Source: Dipteronia dyeriana (Eukaryota > Streptophyta > Magnoliopsida > Sapindales > Sapindaceae). Taken from it: a stretch of DNA of 64,000 nt. Under the pieces are notes generated by a model. That model was not told where the DNA came from, searched no databases, and saw only the letters and a program-made list of their open reading frames with translations. Location of the stretch: the NCBI GenBank assembly GCA_032871835.1, contig CM065301.1:29892405-29956404 (forward strand), read 5' to 3'. Each line of letters begins with the position of its first letter. Within the stretch, counting starts at the first letter, position 1. A program made the translations under genes and the position numbers. Shown piece after piece: positions 1-11,724 of this stretch.

Positions 1-1912
1 TTCTCTCTACATCCTCCATTCAAGTTTCTGAGATCATGATGCCCCCACAAGCAGTTATTAGTCTGAGAGATAGCAAGGAAGATCGAGTGGCTTAGACAAG
101 AGTACATCGTAAAGTCAATGAGCCTCCAAACGTTGGTAAGATTGGTTCAGACAGGAGCATATCGTAAAGTGAAGGAGTCTCCAAACGTTGGTAAGATTTT
201 CTTCTTCTGATTTTATTGATTACAATTTCATGTGTATACTATTCTATGTATGAGTTACGAAAATAATTATGATCTCAAGTTCACTGGTTCCAGGTTATGA
301 TCTATATAAAAAAAATTAAAACATAATTCCACTGCGTTACTAGTGAACAGTGTTCCAACAAATTGGAATCAGAGCCAATTTTTCGGAACTGAAAATTGTT
401 TTCAATGCTCATGTATGTATGAATGTGTAGGCACCATCTATATGATTGTATGAATGTTTATAATTAAATTATTTAATTTAAACTTGGTTGATCGTAATTT
501 TTTATAGTATTGTGGATTTAGGGTTTATGGGTTGTATAAAAAAAAATTATTATTGTTATTGTATTATAAATAAATATAATTGTAACATGTAAATGAAGAA
601 TTGGAAACACGCGTGAAGGTGGTACTATTCACAACATTGTTCCTGGACACTATTCACACATACTGTTCCCAGGCACTGTTCACATCGTCTTGCACGGTTT
701 CGTTGGCAAGTGTTGCCTAGTGCGTCCCGTTCGGATTTTCTGTTTCGAATTCATGAGATGAATTGGAGTGACCTAAAGAGACTGAAAGATTTCTGAACTT
801 ACAAGAATACCAAGGAATTCCTTAGGGGAATTTTTTGTAATTTTAGATTCCAACTTTTTAGGTTAAATAATCCACAGTACTCGGTCAACTCATGTATTAT
901 TTATATTATGTGATGATAAAAGTATTGTCATGCATACGTATGTTATTTAGATTAGATGTGCCTACACAAATATATTTAATATGTCATAAATGTATCATAG
1001 TCTGATATTTTATATATATATTTTTAATGTGATTAAAATGGGCTATATATGTAATTGGCTATGAAAATGAGATTAGTTGTTTAATAGTTAAAAAACTTGG
1101 TAATTCTCATTAATATTAACCTAGTTATTAAAGAGTTTAATAAGTTAGATTAATAGGGTCATTTATTGTAATTAGGATTAATATGATTAATAACCTAATA
1201 ATAAATTAACCGAATAATGTTTGAGTTTTAATAGTTAAAACTTGGTAATCACTAACATAATAATCTGACCTTAGTAAATAGTTTACAAATGCTTAGATTA
1301 TTCACTAATAGATTAGATTTTTAATTGTTAAAAATCATTAATAATTTATTAGTTAATTAGAATTTGATTCTATAATGTATTAGTTAATGAACTAGATAAC
1401 TTGATTTAAGTTGGGCGTTTGATCCTGTAGAGTCTAGGTGCATTAACGGATAATAGAAAACCCTACTTTATAAAATAGTGGGTGGGAGAGGGATATATGA
1501 CATATATATCCCTTCGTCTCCATCATTAGTTCAACACCGTGAGATCCGTGTAGTGCCTCGTGATGGCTTTGCTTTCTTCCTTCCTAAGGAGGGTTTCCAC
1601 AAAGTTCAATATTAAGTTTAACTTCCTAACGGATAGGATTTCTGAGGGTATTTCTAGATTGGCCGACCCTAAGGCGGCAATTCTCGAGTTAAGCTCGTGA
1701 AATCTGAAATGGTGGGTTACACTCACGAAGGTTTTGATTAAGTTTGTTAATTAAAAACCTGACTGAATAAACGATGGTTGAATGATATGGAATAAGAGTT
1801 ATTCTAGAATATCATTTGATTGAGAATCTATCGGTCCAACATGCAAAGACTTGACCGACCCTAAGGCGGCACTTCTTTGTGGTATGTTGGATTGTCGTGG
1901 TATAGTAACTAT
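1..1912 (+). mobile_element. Copia-type element fragment: LTR 3' end, primer-binding site and leader
   Basis: This is the left part of a truncated LTR retrotransposon whose beginning lies outside the window. Bases 1-360 match the end of the LTR at 37010-37332 and finish with the LTR end ..CCAACA. A primer-binding site resembling TGGTATCAGAGC, with one substitution, follows at about 363-375. Bases 376-1912 match the long untranslated leader of the element at 35327-44812. Similarity stops at 1912, before any gag reading frame, so no coding part is retained. Many small substitutions and indels separate the two copies. The short protein readings found here are chance. Confidence 0.85.
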
Positions 1913-4121
1913 GGAAATCGACCCTAAGACTCTCTCACAGACATAGATGTCTATTAAACTTCAATAAAAAAAAATATGGAAATCGACTCAATACATAAAG
2001 ACGAAAATCATACACGTTAAAAACATTAAAAAAAATTGTAACTTCCAACTCGGAACTCGAAAACTAATATATGAGTAACCGAAACGTTAAGAACTCAATA
2101 AGGAATAATATGAGAACATATTCAAGTCTGATATCAATAAAACATAAACAAACAAATAAAAGAACACACAAGTATGTCATTTCCTAGAGATAGTCTAAGA
2201 ACATGCATTTTTATAAAATTTATCAATTTAAACCTAATGCATGTGCATACAATAATATGTATGTGAATTGGTTATATCAATTGTGTACAATGATGTAGTG
2301 ACACATATGAATGCGAAGTGTGTGTGTGTGTGCCTAAACGTCTTGCAAGAGAAATGAAGTCTAAATATGCAACAAAGCTTGCTCATCTTGAAGACTTCTC
2401 ATTGCTTGATAAGTTGTCAATCCTCTTTGATGTTTGAATATTCATAAGCCTAGACAACTAATAAATACAACGAAAATATTATTCTGATATGGAATTATGG
2501 CAACATGACTCAAAACCCTAACACAAACAGTTCTGAATTTTACTAAATATTGTATAGAGACTGAAAACTAAAATTAAATGATATGTCTGGTTTTTATTTT
2601 TCTTTCTTCTGAATATAGTGTCAACTTATTTGTTTTTAAAAATAAAATTGTTTAAAAATAAATAGTTTGACATTTATAACCTATTACTATTAATTGTTAT
2701 GTATTATAAATTAAAATGATACTAAATACAAAACAAAAATAATTTATCAAATATCAAACCAATTTTAAAAAAATATTGATGCGATATTAATCATAGTTAA
2801 GATACCGTAAACAATGATATTGAAATGGGTTTGATTTTAACGAAATAAATAAATAAAATTAAAAGTTCAACAATAGAGTTGAAAATGACAATATCATTAA
2901 GGTTTTACACACAAATAAATTTAGAGTTAATGAAGTGTTTATAATTAAAGTTTAAATTGTGAAAGTGGGGAAAATGAGATAAATAAGAAAATAATTATTA
3001 TTATTAAAACAAAGGTTTTAGGGGAATTGAGGGAAATGAGGATGGAAGAAGGACTCCATCCCCAGGATGATTTTTTCCTCCAATGGAAATGAAGATTTGG
3101 GATTTTTAGGGAAATGATCGTCCCTATATTTAAGATTTAGCCAAGATTTTTGAGCAATTGATTAGAAAAAGGTTTTAAATAATATTGAAGAAAAAAAACT
3201 ACTCTTAGTTTATTTAAACAACCAAAAAAATTATTATAAGAGTTTTTAACATTAAAAAATATTTTTAGGCGATACAGAAGTCATATCAAACCTATCCTAA
3301 GTTGAAGTAAGTGAATTTAATTATTGATAATTGAAGAGCTTGATATTCATATAACTGAGAGAGAGAGAGAGTTAATTAGTTGTCGCAATTAACTAACTGT
3401 GCAACGCGCATGAACATCTTGCAAGTCAATAAAATATTTAATCAACTTTTGTGGTATGTATCTAGAAAAGGAATAATAAAGGAAAAGGAATAATAAAGGA
3501 AAAGTCCAAAAGCTTGAAATGAAAGGTTTAGAAATTAGAATAAGAATCTAAACGCCACATATTCCACATTGTATAATCTTTTTGTATCCATTACGTTGTA
3601 TCCAAGCAAAATGCAGACCAATGACCTTAAAGGCTTAAATATTAAAAATTTAACCTCTGCCGGCCTATATTTTCAATTACGTCAGCTTTTTCTTTCTTTG
3701 AATTTTCCTTGATGTGACATCTCCTCGAATGACCTTTGTGGGGATTGGCTGCTATCAGGTAGAGGTTAGGATTAGATAAGTTCTGTACCCTATCTCAATA
3801 TTTTAAAGTAAAAAAAATTGATTTTATATTTATTTAATATATACATATTTATTAAAAATATTTACTAACCCACGGCTATCGGTATAACTGGAAGTATATT
3901 TTCTCTTTTAAACTAAAGGTCCTTTGTTCAAGTTAATACTCATTCTATACTATTAATATGTTTTTGTCTTTCAAAAATAATTATCTATATTTAAACTCTA
4001 TTTCAAAATTATCCCTTTTACCAAAAATAATATTATACATTGTTTTATATTATATTATATTATTATTATATAAAATAAATTATTATATATAATATTTATT
4101 ATCCAAAATGTATATCCTATT

Positions 4122-4158
<37 letters not shown>

Positions 4159-4232
4159 CAATATATATATATATTATAATTTTTTATTATTATTATCCAA
4201 AATATATATTATATTTTCTTATTATATATATT
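1913..4232. other. AT-rich intergenic DNA, no gene seen
   Basis: No reading frame with recognisable protein features occurs in this 2.3 kb. It holds simple repeats only: a short GT run near 2320, a GA run near 3358-3372, a duplicated purine-rich 18 bp segment at about 3470-3502, and an AT run at about 4123-4152. It may contain old repeat relics that I cannot classify. Confidence 0.6.
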
Positions 4233-5072
4233 TGTTATAGGTATATTTTATCGAATATACACGTCACTGACAAGGTGTATAGTCCCTTAAGATTGCCAGG
4301 TAGATATCCAAATAGGCATCCAGAAAATATCCTTCAAGATATCACTTAAGGAATACGAACCCGAGTAAGTACGAACACAGGTATTCGGCAAGTTAAGACC
4401 TGCTCGGGATCAAGTGACGTCATATTCTACTCGGGACAAGAATGAGAAACCCGAATAAAGAAATTCAATACATAATTCGTACATGGGTATACCAAGAGTC
4501 ATGCTCAAATACGTAAAGACATCCATGTCAAGAAGAACTCTTAGAAGAATAAAGTACCAAACAGGAATCAGGATCCAAATCGGGCAACAACTTTACTTCT
4601 TCAAGAAGACTGCACATTTATAAGGAAATAAAATCCTAAACTGACTGTATATTCAGAGTCCCATTCGATCTCCATTCAATCTCCGAAATAGGAAAGAAGT
4701 AAAAGACGACTCCAACAAACAACCAAATTGTAGCTAGATATAGAAATCTTTCATTACTTGTACAACGAGGATTAGGGTTCTATGCGAATATAAATAGACT
4801 CATAATCTCATTGTTGGATATATAGAATCACATAATCAAGAACAGAGAGAAAAAAAAAAGAGATCGAGTATTGTAATTCTTTATTCCAATAGTGAATTTT
4901 GGCTCGGTTGTTCGTTCAACCACTCGTGGACGTTTCTCCGATCACCCGAGTTTTACCACGTAAACTCGTGTCTAATTAGCTTCAAATTGCATTCTCCTTC
5001 TTTCCCTTTGACAAGTCACAACCAAATCCAATCTTGTTGACTTTCTCACCCATCGAGAAATCAACGTCAACA
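4233..5072 (+). repeat. 5' LTR of the Tat-type gypsy element
   Basis: The 840 bp repeat begins TGTTATAGG and ends ..GTCAACA. Its first two thirds recur at 15187-15723 with high identity, apart from a 13 bp deletion in the downstream copy. A related diverged copy starts near 63246. A TATA-like stretch (ATATAAATAG) lies near 4789-4798. Confidence 0.92.
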
Positions 5073-5073
5073 A

Positions 5074-5090
5074 TTGGCGCTAGAAGAAGG
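5074..5090 (+). other. Primer-binding site of the Tat-type element
   Basis: The sequence TTGGCGCTAGAAGAAGG directly follows the LTR end. TGGCGC.. starts of this kind are usual at plant gypsy primer sites. The exact primer tRNA is not assigned here. Confidence 0.75.
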
Positions 5091-5122
5091 AGCGCATGAA
5101 CCTCCGATCTGATTTAAAGTAA

Positions 5123-7010
5123 TGGTTAGAAGCGAAAACAGAAATAGTTCTGGGGACATCCAAAAATCTCCAGATAATGCTCATATAGGTGGGTGCTCAC
5201 GAGATCCCACTATAACCATCGAGAACCAACCAGCACCCCTGGTTGGTATCCAGCAAATCCCTCCTACTAGTGAGGATGTAGCACGACGTTTCTGCTAGGC
5301 ATTGTAATAGCTACTAACAGACGCGGCGAGAGAATGAGTAGATATATTGGTTGTGGATGAGGCACACCTACCAAACCCTCTGCCTACAAGGCTACGTTCG
5401 GTTATAGTTGGGTCGGAACCAGATGCTCCAGTAGCTGCTAGGAACTCGGATCAAAACAATCAATCAGGGGGTAAAACACGCACCCTGGACAAGGATCGTG
5501 AAACACCCGAAGAACCACGCCAAAGGTGGAATCATGGTCAGGTAGATCGAGATAGGCACCGAAAATATGATCGACATAGGGATCGGTCATCATCATCATC
5601 AGAGGATAGCGATAGTCACCATTACAAGCGTCGTCATGAAACCATACACCTACAAGGGTTAGCTCATGAGACTCGGATACAGGATGAAGATGAGCTGGAA
5701 ATAGGCATGGCAATCACCCGACGGTTTAACCGTCATGGAGAACCGGTGGGAGACAGAGATGTTATGATTCAGAGCATGACCCGAGAAGTTGAAAACAACA
5801 AGCGTCAAATGGACGCGATGGTTAGGTGATATGGATATAATGACTTATCTGACGATGATTCTGATAGTCCATTCACTAGGGACATCCTGTGAACCCAATT
5901 CCCAGAAAGGTTCAGGATGCCATACATGGAACAATTCAAGAAGGATACGAATCCTAAAGAACACATCAGACGGTATAAAAGCGCTATGGCTCAGTATGCC
6001 CACAGCGACCCTTTACTATGTCTCAATTTTCCACAAACTCTGGGAGACAAAGGCTCAAAATAGTTTTAAAGGTTGCCCCCAGCAAGCATCGAAAGTTTCG
6101 ACGAATTAAGCAGAAGTTTCTCAAGACAATTTCTAGGCAATGTACACAAGAAAAAATCAGTGGCTTACCTTTCTCAGTTGAAACAAGGGAAAGATGATTC
6201 GTTGAAAAAAATACCTAGGGAGATTCGGTCAGGCGGTCTTATAAATCGACAGTGGAAATGATGAAGCAATAATTGCTGCATTCATAAATAATTTAGAGAA
6301 TGGACGACAATCTTTTGACCTAAGGAGGGCCCGTTTAACCAGATATGTAGACATGATGGACATGGTTGGAGGATATGCACTAGCCGAAGAAGAGGAGTTA
6401 GCCATAGAAGGATGCTACATGTATGGGGGGAGACTCGAACAAAAAGACGCCAAGTTAAAGGTACAGAACCATAAAGGAAAACAAAAAGGAAACAGCAAAG
6501 AAAGAAGCAAGGATGGGAGAAACGGACGTAATGCTGACCAGACCACAGAGAAATTCTGAGAAAAATAAACAAACTACACCCCTCTCCGGAAAAAACAGAA
6601 GGAAATCCTGGCCATATTAGAGGAAAAAAAACCTTGTAAAGGAGCTACGCCGACAGTCTCAGTTTGCTTGATGAGATACAACAAAATACTGCAGATTCCA
6701 CAAGGAAACCGGTAATGAGACTTCCAAATGTTACCGGCTTAGAGACTACATAGAGACCCTCATTTGGGAAGGACACCTACAAGATATAATCCTAAAAAAA
6801 GATGAGAAGTCATAGACGAATAAAGAGACCAGGGCCGACCATAGTTCTGGTCGGAACAAATGGGTCAGTCCTGAGGCCAATGAAGTAATACAAACAATCT
6901 TCGGAAGACCATCAACTGGAAGAAGTAACCGGGAGCGAACTCAGGAAATCCAAGAAGCGGTGGAGGCAAGGCAGAACTTTGATGTCAACTCCGTTAAACC
7001 AGACCCGTAA
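5123..7010 (+). pseudogene. Gag of the Tat-type gypsy element, broken
   Basis: This is the capsid and nucleocapsid region. From 5123 the frame encodes a hydrophilic N-terminal part, including an arginine/histidine-rich stretch and a serine run at about 5520-5640. A Retrotrans_gag-like core follows at about 5890-6260, recognisable by the PPASIESFDELSRSFSRQF segment. A Cys/His-containing segment at about 6690-6760 resembles the nucleocapsid motif of related elements. Several frameshifts and stops, for example near 5829 and 5890, break the frame. The assignment rests on the position between primer site and protease as well as on the core motif. Confidence 0.8.
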
Positions 7011-7088
7011 AGGGTAAAGGAATGATGGGACCCAATAATATTCACAGAGGCCGACTCACACGGGGTCGATGTTCGACCAAATGATGCC

Positions 7089-7388
7089 CTGGTCATAAGT
7101 GCCCAAATTGAACAAAAGAAAGTCAGAAGAATTTTAATATACAATGGTAGTTCGGCTGATATTCTCAATGTAGCTGTCTACGATCATCTCAGGTTGGACC
7201 GAAAGGATTTGCAATATTTCCATACACCACTCAAACGATTTGGGGGAATCGAGGTCAGGTCTCTCGGGACGGCAAAGTTGCCCGTAAAAATCAGAGTAGC
7301 ACCTTGTGAGAGAACAGTGTTGCTCGATTTTATAGTGGTAGACTTAGACAATTGGTCTTATAACGCGTTGTTAGGTCGACCATTTTGA
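7089..7388 (+). pseudogene. Aspartic protease of the Tat-type gypsy element
   Basis: This segment should mature the polyprotein. The reading reaches an active-site loop YNGSSADIL at about 7140-7170. In related elements this loop reads D-G-S-S-A/T, so the catalytic Asp seems to have become Asn. The downstream part, ending in a YNALLGRPF motif at 7388, is the usual C-terminal end of plant gypsy proteases. A stop ends the frame at 7386-7388. The lost aspartate makes this copy inactive if the reading is right. Confidence 0.75.
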
Positions 7389-7531
7389 ATAAAACCAAGG
7401 CAGTAACAGCTACTTATGCTCTGATGATCAAATTCACAACTGAACGGGGGGTAGGAGTAGTCCAGGGGTCCCGGGAAATGGCCAGAAGAGCTAATCTCTC
7501 AGTTTACAAAGACAGAGACAATAGCTAACAA

Positions 7532-8511
7532 GTGTTCACCATCACCCAATCAGATCAGACCGAGCAAGAATCATTGTTGTTTGAGTTTGATCCAAGGGAA
7601 GAGCCGAAAGTATCTAAAAGTGAACCAAAAGAGGAAATAGTCCTAAGAGAAGATAAACCAGGTAAGAAGATCAAAATCGTGGCCAGTTTAGAAGGAAAGG
7701 TTAAGCAAAACCTTATTGATCTACTCAGAGAATATAAAGATATGTTCGCTTGATGTAATGAAGACATGGTAGGGATAGATGCCCGAGTTCTGATGTAATG
7801 AAGACATGGTAGGGGTAGATTCCTGAGTAATATCCCATCATCTTGTAGTGGACACAAATGTAAAACCAGTAATACAAAAGAGAAGATCTTTTAACCTCGA
7901 AAGAAGTCAGGCGATCAAGCAAGAAATGGAGAAGTTACTCGCTGTAGGATTGATCAGAGAGATCAGCTACCCTTAGTGGGTAGCCAATGTGGTCCTTGTC
8001 AAGAAGAAAAATGGTCAGTGGAGAATGTGCGTAGACTTCACGGACCTGAATAAAGCATGCCCAAAAGACAGTTTTCCACTACCAAGGATAGACCAACTGG
8101 TTGATGCCACGTCAGGCCACGAATTACTCAGTTTCATGGACGCCCACTCAGGGTATAACCAAATCCAGATGAATAAGGCTGATGAGGAAAAATCGACATT
8201 CACAACCGATCAGGGCTTATACTATTACACAGTAATGCTCTTTGGGCTAAAGAATGCAGGAGCAACATACCTAAGGCTGGTCAACAAAATCTTCGCAAGT
8301 CAAATAGGAAGAAACATGGAAGTTTACATAGATGACATGTTGACCAAGAGCATCTCGACAGATGGGCATGCTTTAGGCTTGTGGGAAACATTCGATGTCT
8401 TGAGGAGATTGAAGTTAAATCTGAACAAATGCCTATTTGGAGTTCCTTCAGAAAGGTTCCTGGGTTTCCAAGTTCACCAGAGGGCAATCGAAGTAAACCC
8501 TGAGAAGATCT
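7532..8511 (+). pseudogene. Reverse transcriptase of the Tat-type gypsy element
   Basis: The enzyme copies the element's RNA into DNA. An N-terminal linker rich in acidic residues (7532-7753) ends in a stop. After a duplicated 40 bp segment near 7755-7820 the polymerase domain follows. From 7989 it shows the VLVKKKNGQWRMCVDFTDLN and DAHSGYNQI motifs and the catalytic YIDD box at 8325-8336. The frame then runs to a stop at about 8512. The polymerase core itself is nearly intact over 174 codons, but the flanking stops separate it from the rest of pol. Confidence 0.9.
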
Positions 8512-8525
8512 AAGCCCTTCAAAAA

Positions 8526-9090
8526 ATGACCTTGCCAAAGACGCAAAAAGAACTACAGCGCTTAATAGGATACCTAGCCTCTTTGGGCATATTTATTTCA
8601 AAGGCCACAGATAAATGCGTTCCCTTTTTTAAAGTAATTATAAAAGAAAAAAGGCTCGAATGGAACGAAGAATGCGAGCAGGCGTTCCTAAAAATCAAAA
8701 AGTACCTAGGACAAGCTCTCATCCTTTCAAAACCGAAAATGGGAGAGATACTCCACTTGTACTTATCAATTACGGAATTAGCAGCAAGCTCAGTCTTAAT
8801 CAGAACAGAAGATGGAGTACAGAGGCCAGTATACTATACCAGCAAGGCACTTCCTCCAGCTAAAACAAGGTATTCACAGGCAGAAAAATGGTCTTAGCAT
8901 TGGTTTCGACAGCAAGGAAGCTGAGGCCATACTTTCAGGCTCATACAATCTAGGTCCTCACCGACTGCCCACTTAAGCAAATCTTACAGAAGCTAGAAAT
9001 TTTAAGAAGACTAACTAAATGGACAATCGAGCTAAGTGAATTCGATATTCAATATGTCCCTAGGACATCCCTCAAAGGCTAGACTGTAGC
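8526..9090 (+). pseudogene. First RNase H domain of the Tat-type element
   Basis: This is the retroviral-type RNase H connection following the polymerase. The readable part (8526-8897) matches the tether region, with LPKTQKELQRLIGYLASLGI and a later segment PVYYTSKALPPAKTRYSQAEK. Then the frame shifts and continues to about 9090 with degraded LTKWTIELSEFDIQY-like sequence. It is broken by at least one frameshift near 8890. Confidence 0.8.
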
Positions 9091-9136
9091 AGATTTCGTA
9101 GCAGAATTCACAGAACCAAATCTGGAGGCGAAAAGG

Positions 9137-9560
9137 ATGTTGGGTAAAAGTTTCTCGTGGAGATTATATGTTGATGGTTCCTCGAACACTCATGACAGTG
9201 GGGCAGGGATTGTAGTATGCACATCGGAAAAAGATGGCTTTGAATGTGCCATGAGATTCGAATTCAAAGCAACAAATAATCAAGCCGAGTACGAGGCGTT
9301 ACTAGCTGAACTTAGAGTATGCATTGCCCTCGGAGCAGATGAGATCGAGATATTCAGTGACTCACAGGTAATCGTCAACCAAGTCCTGGACGAATACCAA
9401 GCTAGAGATGAAGGAATGATAGCTTATTGAGACATAGCAAAACAACTCCTTCAAAAATTCAAGGAATATAAAATTGTCCAGATTCTTAGGGAAGAGAATG
9501 AAAAGGTTGACGCTTTATCCAAACTAGCATCAACAATAACCACAATTAGGCCAAAAACTA
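9137..9560 (+). pseudogene. Second RNase H domain (aRNH) of the Tat-type element
   Basis: This module follows the first RNase H and precedes integrase. It contains LYVDGSSNTHDSGAGIVV, the ATNNQAEYEALLAELR segment and a SDSQVIVNQ segment, giving the D-E-D pattern of RNase HI folds. Elements of the Tat lineage carry such an additional RNase H, acquired separately from the retroviral one. The frame is open for 97 codons and stops at 9428-9430. Recognisable sequence continues to about 9560. Confidence 0.85.
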
Positions 9561-9599
9561 TTCAGGTCGCACATCTCCTCAGACCGAGTATAGTTGAGT

Positions 9600-10785
9600 C
9601 AAAAAACTTGGAAATCTTAGAAATCCGAACACCGCCAGATGGTTGGATGACTCAGCTGAAAAGATACCTAGAAGAAGACATACTCTCGGAAGATCCCCTA
9701 AAAGCCAAACGTGTCAGGTATCGATCAGTAAGATACACTTTGATCGAAGAAGAACTGTACAGAAGAGGGTTTTCCCGAACACTCCAGAGATGTGTATCAA
9801 AGAAAGATGCATGTCGGATACTATAGGAAATCCATGGCGGAGTATGCGGAAATCATACTGGAGGCAAAAGTTTGGCACACAAGGTACTCAGGCAAGGTTA
9901 TTATTGGCCCTCTTTGTTTTCGGATGCACAGCGATGTTTAGAAAGCTGCAATACATGCCAAAGGATCGCCAACGATATCCGACAGCCTCCTGAACAACTC
10001 AGAAGCCTTACGTCCCCATGGCCATTTGCCATGTGGGGCCTGAACTTAATTGGTCCAATGCCAGCAGGGACAGGGGTAGAGCAAAGCATGCAATAGTAGC
10101 CGTTGATTACGGAAGCCGAAGCATTAGTACACATCACATAAGCAAATACCATGAACTTTTTGAAGAAAAATATACTCTAAGGTTTGGAGTTCTAAGCACT
10201 ATCATCACTGACAACGGCACCCAGTTCGATAATCTAAAATTCAGACAGTTGTACAAAGAGTACCAAATTGCCAATTACTACTCCACACTTGCCCACCCTC
10301 AAACGAATGGGCAGGCTGAAGCAGTAAACAAAATCATCAAGCACACACTCAAAGTAAAGCTAGATGCCAAGAAAGGAAGTTGGGTTAAAAAACTTCCTGA
10401 GATATTATGGTCATATCGGACGACAGCAAGGACTTCTATAGAAGAGACTCCATTCACTTTAGCATTCAGAATAGAAGCTGTTATCCCTGTAGAAACATCG
10501 GACGTGTCACCAAAGGTCAGGCTGTATAATGAAGACTAGAATGTTGATATGCTGTTACAAAGTCTAGATGAACTAGAAGAGAAAATGGAGAAATCCCGAA
10601 TACGAAATATGGCATATCAACAAAGAGTGGCTCGCCACTACAACTCTCATGTTTGGATCAAGAAATTCCAACTAGGAGACCTGATACTCAGAAAAGTGTC
10701 ACTAAACATAAAAAACAAAGTTGTCGGCTCCTTGGCTGACAAATGGGAAGGCCCATACAAGATTGAAAGAGTAGCTGGTCATTGA
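9600..10785 (+). pseudogene. Integrase of the Tat-type gypsy element
   Basis: Integrase would insert the DNA copy into the host genome. The zinc-binding H-H-C-C region lies at about 9830-9970 (HGG..GNHTG and CNTCQR). The catalytic core at 10090-10350 has Asp in AVDYGSR, Asp in ITDNGTQF and Glu in NGQAEAVN, so the D-D-E triad is present. A C-terminal chromatin-linked region at 10549-10785 (RVARHYNSHV, FQLGDLILRKV, KWEGPYKI) completes the domain order. Frameshifts near 9826, 10010-10090 and 10540 break the frame. Confidence 0.88.
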
Positions 10786-11724
10786 GCATATTGGATTGCA
10801 TGACCAGATGGAGGGATCTTACCCTGGCCATGCACCGCCCAATACTTGAAGATTTTTTATCCTTGAAATTTTGTTTCCTTTTTTGTTAGGACAATTTTAG
10901 TCAGGATAGTTATTAGTTTTGAAATTTAATCATTGTTAATTTTGCAGTTATAAATAAAAACCCAACTCAGGATTTCAGAAATCAAAAGCATATGATAATA
11001 AGAACATATGAAAGACGAGCATGATAATAAGAACATGTAAATAAAATGCTCGGGACCATTAATTTGGAAAAAAATTCGAATTTGGGAAGAAGCTCGAAGG
11101 AGCACGCCAGCCGAGCAAGTTCAGTCGACCTTAGCCAAAAGGTAAACCCGATGCACCAGATTTTGAAAAACGGCTCAGGGCACCGTCGGGATAAATCCTG
11201 ATAAGATGCGCAGCTGTGTTAAGCATTTCAATAGCTTAACGATTCGGCAAACCCTTGCACAGACAAAACTAAGGAGACGTCCTCAGTAACTTGTGTAAGG
11301 ACTCGAGCATAGGATCATAGTAAGCCTTGATGTAATGTTTGGGTAGCAACCGAGTATGAAATGCGAGTATAAATCTACTTGCTTGTTTCAAGATGGTTCA
11401 GTTAATAATATTAGCCAGTTCAATAAGATACTTTGCAAGAAGAGATTGCATTAGCCAGTTTAATAAGATACTTGGCATTAGAAAATCGTTCTGAGTAAAC
11501 AAAACCAGGTTAAATAAGATACTCGTTAAAGTTACTCGGACAATAGGGTTAGTCAGTTCAATAAGATACTTGGCGTTAGAAGCTATTCTATATAACAAAA
11601 CCAAGTTAAATAAGATACTCTGTACTCGGTGAAATTACTTGAGCAATAAAGTCAGCCGGTATAAACAAAATACTTGGCTTTCTGAATAAAACAGTTCACT
11701 ATGAAACTTCATTGATCAAAATCT
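10786..11724. other. Spacer between integrase and antisense gene, with degenerate repeats
   Basis: No gene is seen on either strand. At 11395-11665 a motif close to GTTNAATAAGATACTTGGC recurs about six times in a higher-order unit of roughly 65-125 bp. A shorter duplication (CATGATAATAAGAACAT) lies at 10988-11036. The stretch lies inside the Tat-type element and probably includes the 3' untranslated region of both convergent genes. Confidence 0.6.
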
